Assembly (NCBI RefSeq): GCF_037996645.1
Contig: NZ_JBBMXV010000004.1
Location: 521,684-585,683, forward strand
Reading direction: 5' to 3'
Length of the DNA: 64,000 nucleotides
Source of the DNA: Halalkalicoccus tibetensis
GTDB lineage: Archaea; Halobacteriota; Halobacteria; Halobacteriales; Halalkalicoccaceae
Positions within the stretch are counted from its first letter, which is position 1; each line of letters begins with the position of its first letter. Under the pieces are notes generated by a model. That model saw nothing but the letters and a program-made list of their open reading frames with translations. It ran no database searches and was not told the DNA's origin. Shown here in pieces: positions 33,662-41,752 of this stretch. Position numbers and translations under genes: made by a program.

Positions 33662-34018
33662 CGACCCTTCCGCTCCGAACCCTCGATACACCATCCCTCC
33701 ATCGAAACGATGGGTGCTCGAGTGAACTCTTACCCGGACATACAGAACGAAGTTCTGCCGATCCCATTCTCGACGCGCTACGCTCTACCCACACCGACGG
33801 CCCGTGCATTACAAACGCACGTTTGTCAGTCCACGGAGTCGCTACCGGAACCCCAGTGAGCGTCCGGTAACAAACCTCCGGAGACACGGGGACGTGCGAG
33901 GGGTAACGGATCGAACGTGTCCGGTCGGTTCCGGTCTCGGAACCGCGTTCTATACTGCAGAACGACCGGGGGGAAGGAAACGAGGGTTCGAGAGTGGAGT
34001 CGTCGCGACGGGACCGTG
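33662..34018. other. Convergent intergenic region with operator-like palindromes
   Basis: Both flanking genes end here, so no promoter is needed. Yet the gap holds AGAAC-N3-GTTCT (33744-33756), an ATTACAAA...GTTTGT palindrome (33808-33826) and GTTCT-N7-AGAAC (33947-33963), the same set as in 14744-14940. I see no open reading frame with normal codon bias. An unannotated small RNA or a relic of a lost gene is possible. Confidence 0.5.
33744..33826. promoter_or_regulatory. Second copy of the paired palindromes
   Basis: AGAAC-GAA-GTTCT is followed by a dyad with arms ACAAAC and GTTTGT. The latter shares ATTACAAA, the following G-Y-A-Y-G spacing and TTTGT with the palindrome at 14776-14797. The distance between the two palindromes is 32 bases longer than in the first copy, about three helical turns. 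Confidence 0.4.
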
Positions 34019-34381
34019 CTATCCGTCGAGGTTCCCCTTCGAGTCCCAGATGTCGGTCACGAGGTCGGCGAACACCCGCGTTCGAGCGCGGGCGCCCTCG
34101 CTCGCCTCCTCGTCGGGCGGGCTCCGCTTCACGTCCTCGACGAAGGCGTCCGTGTACTCCCACTGCTCGAGCTCCTGGCGGACGTCGAGCGTGATCGTGT
34201 CGTCGGCGTCGGTCGCCAACCAGGAGACCGCGCTCTGTCGGGAGGTGTACTCGAGCGTGTACGTCTCCCCGCCGATGTGTTCCACGATGGTGTCCATCGG
34301 CCCGACCTCGACCCGGTCACCCTCCCGGGCGAGGTAGAACGTCCCCCCGTCGATCCGCGCCCCGTAGCGTGCGTCGCTCAT
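34019..34381 (-). CDS. Haloarchaeal hypothetical protein
   Basis: A 120-residue acidic protein without signal or membrane segments. The first 70 residues look like a small beta-rich fold (GARIDGGTFYLAREGDRVEVGPMDTIV); the rest is helical (ADLVTDIWD at the C-terminus). Strong third-position GC bias supports it. No family recognised. ATG 34381 is the first good start. A TATA-like sequence (ATATAGCGA on the minus strand) lies about 30 bases upstream. Confidence 0.65.
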   Translation of the reverse strand: MSDARYGARIDGGTFYLAREGDRVEVGPMDTIVEHIGGETYTLEYTSRQSAVSWLATDADDTITLDVRQELEQWEYTDAFVEDVKRSPPDEEASEGARARTRVFADLVTDIWDSKGNLDG

Positions 34382-34800
34382 GATCCCATCACCTACGTGT
34401 GGCCCCTCGCTATATCTGTCTTCGGCTACGGTCACTTCTCGGGCCGTCGAGGCCGAAGCCGGCGATGCGTGTTCCCGATCCGAACCGACCCGACTCGAAC
34501 GCCTTCGATCGTGACACCCGCTACCCTGCAAGATCAACCCCGTCGTCGGTGATCGATCGCGCTGCCCGGGGGACAGGAAATGTATGGAGCTTACAGCAGT
34601 GGCTAGTAGTCCGTTCTACACAGATGGTATTAAGTGTGGTGATACACCACACCGTGACCGCTTCGGACGGGCGTCGAACGGGGACGAGCGCGCGCCGGGC
34701 GAGGTCGGGTAGTCCGGTCCCCCGACGCCGGTCCGCTACGCCCATGAGTGCAAGCCACACCACTAAGCGCCCCGCCGGGATCGTGCTAGACGGGATCAGC
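34382..34800. other. Divergent intergenic region
   Basis: This 419-base gap between two hypothetical genes contains one strong feature: GTGTGGTG-ATA-CACCACAC, an 8-base perfect inverted repeat at 34634-34652. CACCACT preceded by CCA recurs at about 34757. A 98-codon minus-strand frame (34521-34817) lacks normal haloarchaeal composition and was not called. Confidence 0.5.
34634..34652. repeat. Perfect inverted repeat
   Basis: GTGTGGTG and CACCACAC separated by ATA, preceded by TATTAA. It could be an operator or an RNA hairpin. It lies 150 bases before the start at 34801. Confidence 0.5.
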
Positions 34801-35481
34801 ATGTCCGATGACAGCACGCGGACCGACGAGACGAGGATGACGACCGATCACGGGACGATCAGGAACTGGATCGAGAGCAACGACCTGGCCGTCGCACGGA
34901 CGGCCGAGACGGCCCGGAACCGGTCGGGCGGTCTCACCGTCGTCACCGAAGGGCGGACCGACGACTCGATCAAGGAGGTCTCCTGGGACGAGTTCTTCGA
35001 GACCTTCGAGGACGAGGGGCTGGCCTTCGTCTATCGGACGGAGACGATGGGCCCCGAGGAGCAGCTCTACTACGAGTTCGTCCCCCGCGAGGACGCGGAG
35101 GGCGCCACCGACGGGACGAGCACGACCGAGGCCACGGGGCTCGATACCCTCGCGAAACTGGAGGGAAGGACGACCGGCGCGGAGTCGCCGACGGGTGAGG
35201 AGCCGTTGGGCGCCGGCGAGGTCGACGAAGAGGAGATCGTCGCGGGCGAAACGACGAACCGGCGGGAGACGCAGGACGACGGACTCGGCGAGGGAACGGA
35301 TCCCGTTGGCGAGGACGTACCCGAAACCGAGCCGAGTGATGAGGAACCGGGCGACGGGAACGACACGTCGACTGCCGAGGAGTCCGACGGGGACGAAGCG
35401 GCCGGAATCGAGGGCGACGACGCCGATCCGTCGGGCAACGAAGCAACGGAGCAACGGGAGAGGGACGAGGACGATAGCTGA
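34801..35481 (+). CDS. Haloarchaeal protein with acidic disordered tail
   Basis: A 226-residue protein. Residues about 18-100 form a compact domain (GTIRNWIESNDLAVARTAETARN, then VSWDEFFETFEDEGLAFVYRTE). The remaining 125 residues are almost only Asp, Glu, Gly, Thr and Ser and are surely disordered. The N-terminal domain resembles a small domain common among haloarchaeal hypotheticals, but I cannot assign a role. It is convergent with mgsA. Confidence 0.7.
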   Translation: MSDDSTRTDETRMTTDHGTIRNWIESNDLAVARTAETARNRSGGLTVVTEGRTDDSIKEVSWDEFFETFEDEGLAFVYRTETMGPEEQLYYEFVPREDAEGATDGTSTTEATGLDTLAKLEGRTTGAESPTGEEPLGAGEVDEEEIVAGETTNRRETQDDGLGEGTDPVGEDVPETEPSDEEPGDGNDTSTAEESDGDEAAGIEGDDADPSGNEATEQRERDEDDS

Positions 35482-35555
35482 TCGGCGATCGCCTCGACGG
35501 ATCGTATGAAGGCGATCTCACGCTCGAAAGGCACCCCGTCGAGCCTCCAGGGGAC

Positions 35556-35921
35556 CTACTCAGCTAGGTGGCTCATCATCATCTCGGCGCTCGAGCGGTT
35601 CGTCGCGACCGGGACGTCGTGAACGTCACAGACCCGCAACAAGGCCATGATGTCCGGCTCGTGTGGCTTTGCGGTCAGCGGGTCACGGAGGAATATCACG
35701 CCGTCGCAGTCGCCCGTAGCGACCGCCGCCCCGACCATCATGTCGCCGCCGTGTGATCCCGATTCGACCCGTTCGACCCCGAGTCCGGTCTCCTCCTCGA
35801 GCCGTTCGCCGGTCGAACCGGTCGCCAGACAGTCGAACCCGTCGAGTAGCTCGATGTGTTCGTCGACGAGGTCGATCAGGGCGGCCTTCCGTTCGTCATG
35901 AGCGATGAATGCGATGCGCAT
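35556..35921 (-). CDS. mgsA: Methylglyoxal synthase
   Basis: A 121-residue enzyme that turns dihydroxyacetone phosphate into methylglyoxal and phosphate. Motifs: MRIAFIAHDERKAAL, TGSTGERLEEETGLGVERV, SGSHGGDMMVGA with the catalytic Asp, FLRDPLTAKPHEPDIMALLRVC with the second Asp and the active-site His, and PVATNRSSAEMM. It is about 30 residues shorter than the E. coli enzyme but has all core segments. It could give a route for excess triose phosphate when sugars arrive faster than phosphate. Confidence 0.93.
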   Translation of the reverse strand: MRIAFIAHDERKAALIDLVDEHIELLDGFDCLATGSTGERLEEETGLGVERVESGSHGGDMMVGAAVATGDCDGVIFLRDPLTAKPHEPDIMALLRVCDVHDVPVATNRSSAEMMMSHLAE

Positions 35922-36127
35922 CGTCCGTTCGTTCGGGATTGGCGGACGTCAATCCACCCGTTGCACCGATCGGGTTCACGGCCGTCCGTCAAGCCACACG
36001 TCCGACGGCCTTCGAAACGACGCGCAGGTACAGTGGGAGTACCGAGCACCCGAACAGTCCCCCGTCCCGTTCTCGTTACCAGCCGAAATCCACGGGGCGG
36101 CAACACGACCGGGGGAGCGTCGGAGAC

Positions 36128-37363
36128 CTACCCCGACTGCCGGATCTCCCGCCGAACCCGTTCGACCACGTCATCGATGTCGCCCGTGTTCTCGACCGAG
36201 ATCACGGTGGTTCGAGTCGCCAGCAGATCGCACACCCGGGCACAGCTCTCCCGGTGGTGCCTCTGGAGCTCGGCGGGGTCGTCCGGTCCCCACTCGTTGG
36301 TGACGACCCTCCCGCGGCGGCGCTGTCGCTCGAGACAGACGTCGTCGGGGGCCTCGACGTGGATCAGTACGTCGGGAACCGGCACGGCGTCGAAGTACTC
36401 CTCGAGGGAGAACGAGTCGGCTGGCCGCCGCCACAGAACGGAGACGGCCCGCTGGACGAACCCCTCGTCCAGACAGAGGGCCTCGTCGTCCCCGATGGCA
36501 GTCATACCCAGCTGGTACTGCTCGGCGATCGGCTGACAGAGGGGGCGTATCCGCTCCGCGTCGTGGGCCACGGCCGCCTCGGCGACCGACAGGAGATGCG
36601 GGAAGTCGGGGTAGTTCTCGAGGAACTCCGACAGCGCGCGGTATCTGAGTCGGTACTCAAGGAACTCGCTCTCGACGACCGAGCGGGGACGCGAGGGCAT
36701 CGCCTGGTACGCTATCCGCCCTTTGAGGCCCGACCGCTTCCGGAAGACGGTGCCGATAGCCTCGTCCGTGTCGCCCCCGAAGAGACCGGGGTCCTCCGTC
36801 AGCGCCGCGTGGATCACCGATTTCCCGGCGCCGGGCGGGCCGACGAACTCGATATGGACCGCGTCCGCACCCCCTGGTTCCCGAGCCGACGATCCGCTCT
36901 CGGCAGGGGGACGGACCATCGAACCCGCCGACGCATCGGCGGCTCCGGCCGATCGGTGCCGTTGGAACGGGACGGCCGCGGACAACACGACCACCCCGCC
37001 ACCCAACCCCCCGACGAGGAACAGCCGTCCCGGCTCGCCGACGGGCGTCCCGGTGAGGTGCTGGAGGGCGACGTACCCGCCGACGAACACGTCTATGAGG
37101 AGGGCCCCACAGAGCACACCGCCGGCGACGACCCAGCGACCGGCCCGGTTCAGGGGCCGCGTCGAGAGCCAGTGTCCCGCATAGAGGATGATCGCCGCCG
37201 GCACGACGATCAGCGCGAGCTCGAGGAGCCAGATCGTCATCGGTTCCGGGTGGACGGCCTGGTAGACGACCCCGATCAGTCCGAGGCCGAGTGCGAAGGC
37301 CAGCAGGACCCCTGACGGCGCATCGTATCGGGTCGCCGTCCGTTCGAGGCTGTCCGTTGCCAC
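36128..37363 (-). CDS. Membrane-anchored P-loop kinase-like protein
   Basis: A 411-residue protein with two parts. Residues 1-135 contain four hydrophobic helices (about 18-34, 40-60, 78-98, 112-130) that resemble the sensor membrane module of haloarchaeal histidine kinases. Residues about 170-411 are a P-loop NTPase: Walker A GPPGAGKS near 175-182, CLDEGFVQRAVSVLW, DVLIHVEAPDDVCLERQRRRGR, and a C-terminal helix. The second part looks like the nucleoside/shikimate kinase group. GTG 37363 is chosen because TTTTTATACC at about 37385-37394 lies some 25 bases upstream. No substrate can be given. Confidence 0.75.
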   Translation of the reverse strand: MATDSLERTATRYDAPSGVLLAFALGLGLIGVVYQAVHPEPMTIWLLELALIVVPAAIILYAGHWLSTRPLNRAGRWVVAGGVLCGALLIDVFVGGYVALQHLTGTPVGEPGRLFLVGGLGGGVVVLSAAVPFQRHRSAGAADASAGSMVRPPAESGSSAREPGGADAVHIEFVGPPGAGKSVIHAALTEDPGLFGGDTDEAIGTVFRKRSGLKGRIAYQAMPSRPRSVVESEFLEYRLRYRALSEFLENYPDFPHLLSVAEAAVAHDAERIRPLCQPIAEQYQLGMTAIGDDEALCLDEGFVQRAVSVLWRRPADSFSLEEYFDAVPVPDVLIHVEAPDDVCLERQRRRGRVVTNEWGPDDPAELQRHHRESCARVCDLLATRTTVISVENTGDIDDVVERVRREIRQSG

Positions 37364-37500
37364 GCCAGGCGTTCGGCGTCGAGGTATAAAAACCCGAGCG
37401 ATGCAGTAGCCAGGGTGCCGGACGGTCGCCGAGAAAACGTTCCGGAAGGTGATACGAAACGTCTCGGTAGGTTTAATTCGAAACCCCCTCATGCAGGGAT

Positions 37501-38070
37501 ATGGGTGTCCGAAACGAGTTCTGGGCGATCTATCGGGAAGCGCTTCCGGTGTTGCTGGTCGCGCTCGGCGGCGGCCTCTTCGCCGGGCTAGTGCTCGAGG
37601 AGATCCTAGAGAGCGTCGAGCGCTTCCCGGGCCTGCTCGTGATGGTACCGGTGTTCTTAGCCACGCGAGGGAACGTCTACGGCGCGCTCGGCGGGCGGAT
37701 CGCGAGCGGCCTCCATCAAGGGCTGATCGAGCCGCGGTTCGAGCGCGACGAGCGCCTCGTCAACGCCGTCGTCGCCTCCTTCATCAACGGGATCGGCATC
37801 TCCGTCGTGATCGGCGTCATCACGTGGCTCGCGCTTCTGGTGCTGGGCTGGGAGTCCGCCGCGCTCTACGAGTTCGTCGGGATCATGCTGATCGCCGGCA
37901 CGCTGACCTCGATCGTCATGATCGTCGGGCTGCTGGTGTTGATCTTCGCGGGCTACGAGTACGGCTACGATCCCGACAACCTCGTCGGCCCGGCGGTCAC
38001 GACGCTCGGTGACATCTTCGGCATGCTCTTTCTCCTGCTCTCGGTGGGCCTCGTCGAGGTGATCCTCTGA
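37501..38070 (+). CDS. MgtE-type divalent cation transporter, half subunit 1
   Basis: A 189-residue membrane protein that equals the membrane domain of MgtE, without the N-terminal and CBS regulatory domains. The ion-pathway motif is PGLLVMVPVFLATRGNVYGA followed by LGGRIASGLHQG. Five hydrophobic helices can be seen. The next gene supplies a second such domain and starts on the last base of this stop codon, so the two probably form a heterodimer. Mg2+ is the usual substrate. A TATA-like GTTTAATTC lies about 28 bases before the ATG. Confidence 0.88.
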   Translation: MGVRNEFWAIYREALPVLLVALGGGLFAGLVLEEILESVERFPGLLVMVPVFLATRGNVYGALGGRIASGLHQGLIEPRFERDERLVNAVVASFINGIGISVVIGVITWLALLVLGWESAALYEFVGIMLIAGTLTSIVMIVGLLVLIFAGYEYGYDPDNLVGPAVTTLGDIFGMLFLLLSVGLVEVIL

Positions 38071-38648
38071 TGGTCGTCCCACAGGGCTCGCTCGGGACGT
38101 GGGAGACCAGTAGCATCGTCGGGAACATGTTCCCCCTACTGGTGGTGCTCTCGATCATCGTCCTCTGGGCCGGCATCACCCTCGAGGACGCCGAGGAGCT
38201 GCTCGAACAGTACGGCATCCTCGCGGTGATGGTCCCGACGATGGTCGACATGGGCGGGAACCTCGGGGCGATCCTCTCCTCGCGCCTCTCCTCACGTCTG
38301 CACCTCGGGACGACGGAGTTCGACCCCCGCGATCGGGTGCTGTGGGCGAACGTCGCCGCGGTCCTCGCGCTCGCGGCGACGATCTTCACCGCGCTCGCCG
38401 TCGGCGCATACCTGCTGGGGGCGTTCCTGGGAATCGGACTGCCGCTGACCACCCTGCTGATCATCTCGCTGATCAGCGGGATGTCCGTCGCCGTGATCGC
38501 GGTCGTCTTCAGCTTCGCGGCGACCTACGCCTCCTACCGGCTGGGGGTCGACCCCGACGACACCACGATCCCGATCGTCACGAACGTCGTCGACGTCTTC
38601 GGGATGGTCATCTTCATCGGCGTCTCGGCGCTCGTGCTCGGCTTCTGA
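38070..38648 (+). CDS. MgtE-type divalent cation transporter, half subunit 2
   Basis: A 192-residue partner of the preceding gene. The corresponding motif is GILAVMVPTMVDMGGNLGAI followed by LSSRLSSRLHLG. The ATG shares its A with the preceding TGA. The N-terminus (MVVPQGSLGTWETSSIVGNMFP) is slightly longer than that of the first half. The two halves have diverged enough that each probably has its own place in the pore. Confidence 0.88.
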   Translation: MVVPQGSLGTWETSSIVGNMFPLLVVLSIIVLWAGITLEDAEELLEQYGILAVMVPTMVDMGGNLGAILSSRLSSRLHLGTTEFDPRDRVLWANVAAVLALAATIFTALAVGAYLLGAFLGIGLPLTTLLIISLISGMSVAVIAVVFSFAATYASYRLGVDPDDTTIPIVTNVVDVFGMVIFIGVSALVLGF

Positions 38649-38688
38649 GTCGTGGACCGAGGAATCATCGGGTGTGACGGGTGGCTCG

Positions 38689-40569
38689 CTACCCGGTCAG
38701 CACTTCGAGCCTCGCGCCGCCCGCCTCGCCCTCCTCGATCGCGAGCTCCCAGCCGTGCGCGTCGACGATGTCTCGGATGACCTTGAACCCGAAGCGGACG
38801 TCGCCCTCCGAGGGGTCCCCCTCGAGGAACCGCTCGCGGTGGTCGGGGTCGATCCCGGGGCCGTCGTCCTCGACGTAGAACCCTCCGTCGATCGCCCCGA
38901 CGCGGACGGTGACGCCCGGTCCGCCGTGTTCAACGCTGTTTCGGAACGCGTTCTCGAACAGCCGCTGGAGCCACCCGAGCTCGGCGGTTATCTCCCGGTC
39001 GGTCTCGATCCGAAGCGAGGCGTCCTCCGTCTCGACCGAGGACCACGCCTCGCGCGCCAGCCGGGCGATCGTCCCCTCCTCGAACTCGTCGAACCCCTGT
39101 CCGGTCCGCGCGAGCGCGAGCAGGCCCTCGACGATCGTCACCACCCGTTCGATGCTGTTCTCGACGGGCGTGAGGTGCTCCATGTCGCCCGTCTCGCGCA
39201 CGAGCTTCGCGTACTCCGATGCGATGTTGAGCGGGTTCCGGAGGTCGTGCGCCAGGACGCCGGCGAACTCCTCCAGCCGCTCGTTTTTCGCCTGTATCTG
39301 TCGTTCGCGGCCGACTCTGTCCAGCGTGCTCTGGATCATCCCGCCGAGGATCGTCGCGAACTTGCGGTCGTGGTCGTCGAACGCGCGGGGTTCGGTCGAG
39401 CCGGCGAGCAGCACCCCGTACTCGCCGACCGGGACGGCGATCTCGCTCTCGATGGCGCTGTCGGGGTTGTGGGCGTCGGGATCGGCGCCGACGTCCTCGA
39501 CCATCCGCACCTCGCCGGTCGCGTACGCCCGCCAGGCGATCCCCGACCCGCGCTCGATCGCCGCCGGGTCCCCGAGCAGGTCGGTCGTCTCCTCGGTCGT
39601 CACGACCGGCCGGAGCACGCCCTCCTGCTTCTCGTGCTCCAGGAGGGCCGTGACCGGGAGATTGAGGGCGGAGTTCGCGGTGGAGACGGCGACCGAGCCG
39701 ATCTCCTCGGTCGTCCGACACTCAAGCAGTCGGGGCCCGGCCTCGGCCAGCGCCCGCATGCTCTCCTCGTGTTTCTTCTGTTCGGTGATCTCGGTGGCGA
39801 TCCCGTAGATTGCGTACGGCTCGCAGTCGCCGTCGAACAGGGGGACCCGCGTGTTCAGGTAGACCCGGCGCTCGCCATCGAACTCGAGCTCCTCGACGTG
39901 CTCGACCGGCTCCTCGCGCCGGAAGGCCTCGTTGTCCATCGCTTCGATCCGTTCGGCGTTCGCGTCCGGGTGGACGTCCCCTGTCCGCTTGCCGAGCGCC
40001 TCCTCCCGGGAGTGACCGACGACGCGCTCGAAGGCCGGGTTGACGTACTGGTATCGCCCCTCCGAGTCCTTCATGTAGATCACCGCCGGCGTGTTCTCGA
40101 GGATCGCCCGCAGGTGATCGCGCGTCCTGTTCAGCTCGTCGGTCCGCTCCTTGCGGTCCGTGATGTCGGTCGTGACGCCGACGACCTCGGAGACCTCGCC
40201 CGAAGGGGTATGCACCGGGAAGATCCGGGTCTCGACCCACCGACACTCGCCGTCGGGCCTGAGGACGCGGTGATCGAACCGGATCGACTCCCCGTTCCGG
40301 ACGCGCTCGTCCCGACCCGCCATGACCTCCGCGACCCGAGCGCGGTCCTCGGGGTGGACCCACTCGAGGATCACCGTGGGATCCTCCAGGACCTCCGCGA
40401 CGGGACGCCCGTAGATCCCCTCGAACCCGGAGCTCATGTAGTCGAACCCGGACTCGCCGCCCGACCACACGGCGACGTCGTCGAACTGGTCGACGAAATC
40501 GCGGAAGTCGGCGCGCTCGACCAGCTTCTGCTCGGACGTGTGATCCATCCGGGTACATACTGTATTCAT
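38689..40569 (-). CDS. PAS-PAS-GAF histidine kinase
   Basis: A 626-residue soluble sensor kinase. Domains: PAS at about 28-140 (ends FPVHTPSGEVSEVVGVTTDIT), PAS at about 145-265 (MKDSEGRYQYVNPAFERVVGHSREE), GAF at about 275-415, HisKA with His about 441 in LAHDLRNPLN, and HATPase with N box FENAFRNSVEHG and DDGPGID. The usual GLGL lid motif is replaced by RFGFKVIRD, typical for many haloarchaeal kinases. No response regulator is adjacent. An ATG seven codons later (40548) is equally possible. It is divergent from the dioxygenase gene. Confidence 0.88.
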   Translation of the reverse strand: MNTVCTRMDHTSEQKLVERADFRDFVDQFDDVAVWSGGESGFDYMSSGFEGIYGRPVAEVLEDPTVILEWVHPEDRARVAEVMAGRDERVRNGESIRFDHRVLRPDGECRWVETRIFPVHTPSGEVSEVVGVTTDITDRKERTDELNRTRDHLRAILENTPAVIYMKDSEGRYQYVNPAFERVVGHSREEALGKRTGDVHPDANAERIEAMDNEAFRREEPVEHVEELEFDGERRVYLNTRVPLFDGDCEPYAIYGIATEITEQKKHEESMRALAEAGPRLLECRTTEEIGSVAVSTANSALNLPVTALLEHEKQEGVLRPVVTTEETTDLLGDPAAIERGSGIAWRAYATGEVRMVEDVGADPDAHNPDSAIESEIAVPVGEYGVLLAGSTEPRAFDDHDRKFATILGGMIQSTLDRVGRERQIQAKNERLEEFAGVLAHDLRNPLNIASEYAKLVRETGDMEHLTPVENSIERVVTIVEGLLALARTGQGFDEFEEGTIARLAREAWSSVETEDASLRIETDREITAELGWLQRLFENAFRNSVEHGGPGVTVRVGAIDGGFYVEDDGPGIDPDHRERFLEGDPSEGDVRFGFKVIRDIVDAHGWELAIEEGEAGGARLEVLTG

Positions 40570-40655
40570 ACTGACATAACGTTGTCGGGTACGACCGACC
40601 CGGTAACACTCACGTCAGCGCGAACTCAAGTCCCCGGGGCCCGTAGCGACCGACG

Positions 40656-41633
40656 ATGGCAGATCCCACGCCCACGCCGGGCATCCACCACGTGACCTGT
40701 GTCGCCGGCGACCCACAGCGAAACGTCGACTTCTGGGTCGAGACGCTCGGCCTCCGGCTCGTCAAGCGCTCGATCAACCAGGACGACCCGAGCACGTACC
40801 ACTTCTTCTTCGCGGACGCCGAGGGAACGCCCGGGACGAGCATGACGTTCTTCCCCTGGGCGGACCTCCCGCCGGGGTCGGTCGGCGCCGGGCAGGTCTC
40901 CCGGACCGCCTTCCGCGTCCCCGAGGGGAGCCTCGGGTACTGGGAGGAGCGCTTCGAGGAGTACGGCGTCGACTACGACGACCGCATCGAGCGGTTCGGG
41001 GAGACCGTCCTCCCGTTTCGCGACCCCGACGGGCTGCCGGTCGAGCTGGTCGAGGTCGAGGTCCCCGCGGACGATCCCACGGTCCCCTGGACGGAGTTCG
41101 TCCCCGAGGAGGCCGCGATCCGCGGGTTCCATTCGGTGACGCTCGCGCTTTCGGACCCCGGTCCCACCGAGGAGCTGCTGGGGACGATGGGACTGGAGGA
41201 GGTCGGCTCCGAGCAGGACGCAGGCGGCGAGCGGACCCGGTTCGCCGCCTCCGGGCCCGTGGGGAAGTACGTCGACGTGCTCCCGACCGCCCGGAACGGG
41301 CAACAGGGCCACGGCACGGTCCATCACGTCGCCTTCCAGACGCCGAGCGACGAGGAGCAGGAGGCGATGCGGAGCGCCGTCCAGTCGGCAGGGCTGCGCC
41401 CGACCCAGCAGATCGACCGCCACTGGTTTCGCTCGGTCTACTTCCGGGAGTTCGGCGGGATCCTCTTCGAGCTCGCCACGAGCGGGCCGGGGTACACGAG
41501 CGACGAACCCCTGGAGGAGCTCGGCGAGCGGCTCGTGCTTCCCGGACGATTCGAGAGCCGGCGCCAGCGGATCGAGGCGGGGCTCCCCGATATAGAAATA
41601 CCGCGCCCCGAGTCGGCCGGAGCCGGCGAGTAG
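40656..41633 (+). CDS. VOC-family ring-cleaving dioxygenase-like protein
   Basis: A 325-residue protein with two tandem glyoxalase/bleomycin-resistance modules. It begins GIHHVTCVAGDPQRNVDFW, and the second module starts RGFHSVTLALSDP. Metal ligands expected in the PcpA/MhqO group are visible as His in GIHHV, His in GTVHHVAFQ and Glu in GGILFELATSGPGY. Relatives open hydroquinone-type rings. Other family uses are possible, so the substrate is open. The closing residues (ESRRQRIEAGLPDIEIP) are also typical of that group. Confidence 0.85.
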   Translation: MADPTPTPGIHHVTCVAGDPQRNVDFWVETLGLRLVKRSINQDDPSTYHFFFADAEGTPGTSMTFFPWADLPPGSVGAGQVSRTAFRVPEGSLGYWEERFEEYGVDYDDRIERFGETVLPFRDPDGLPVELVEVEVPADDPTVPWTEFVPEEAAIRGFHSVTLALSDPGPTEELLGTMGLEEVGSEQDAGGERTRFAASGPVGKYVDVLPTARNGQQGHGTVHHVAFQTPSDEEQEAMRSAVQSAGLRPTQQIDRHWFRSVYFREFGGILFELATSGPGYTSDEPLEELGERLVLPGRFESRRQRIEAGLPDIEIPRPESAGAGE

Positions 41634-41752
41634 CGGGTTCCGCGCGCGTTCGGACGGGGTCGGACGAGGTGGACCGGCGGAGCTGCCCGTGATTTATACA
41701 CCCGGTCACTGCATGGCCAACGGTTTCACCGGGGGAACCGATATCTCCGGAA

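Noticed and set aside
33804-34337. 177-codon plus-strand frame behind uxuA
   Set aside because: Most of it is the reverse of the hypothetical gene at 34019-34381, and its Ser and Arg rich composition is typical of shadows.
34521-34817. 98-codon minus-strand frame
   Set aside because: Composition (Cys, Thr and Arg rich, few acidic residues) is unlike haloarchaeal proteins, and it overlaps the start of the gene at 34801.
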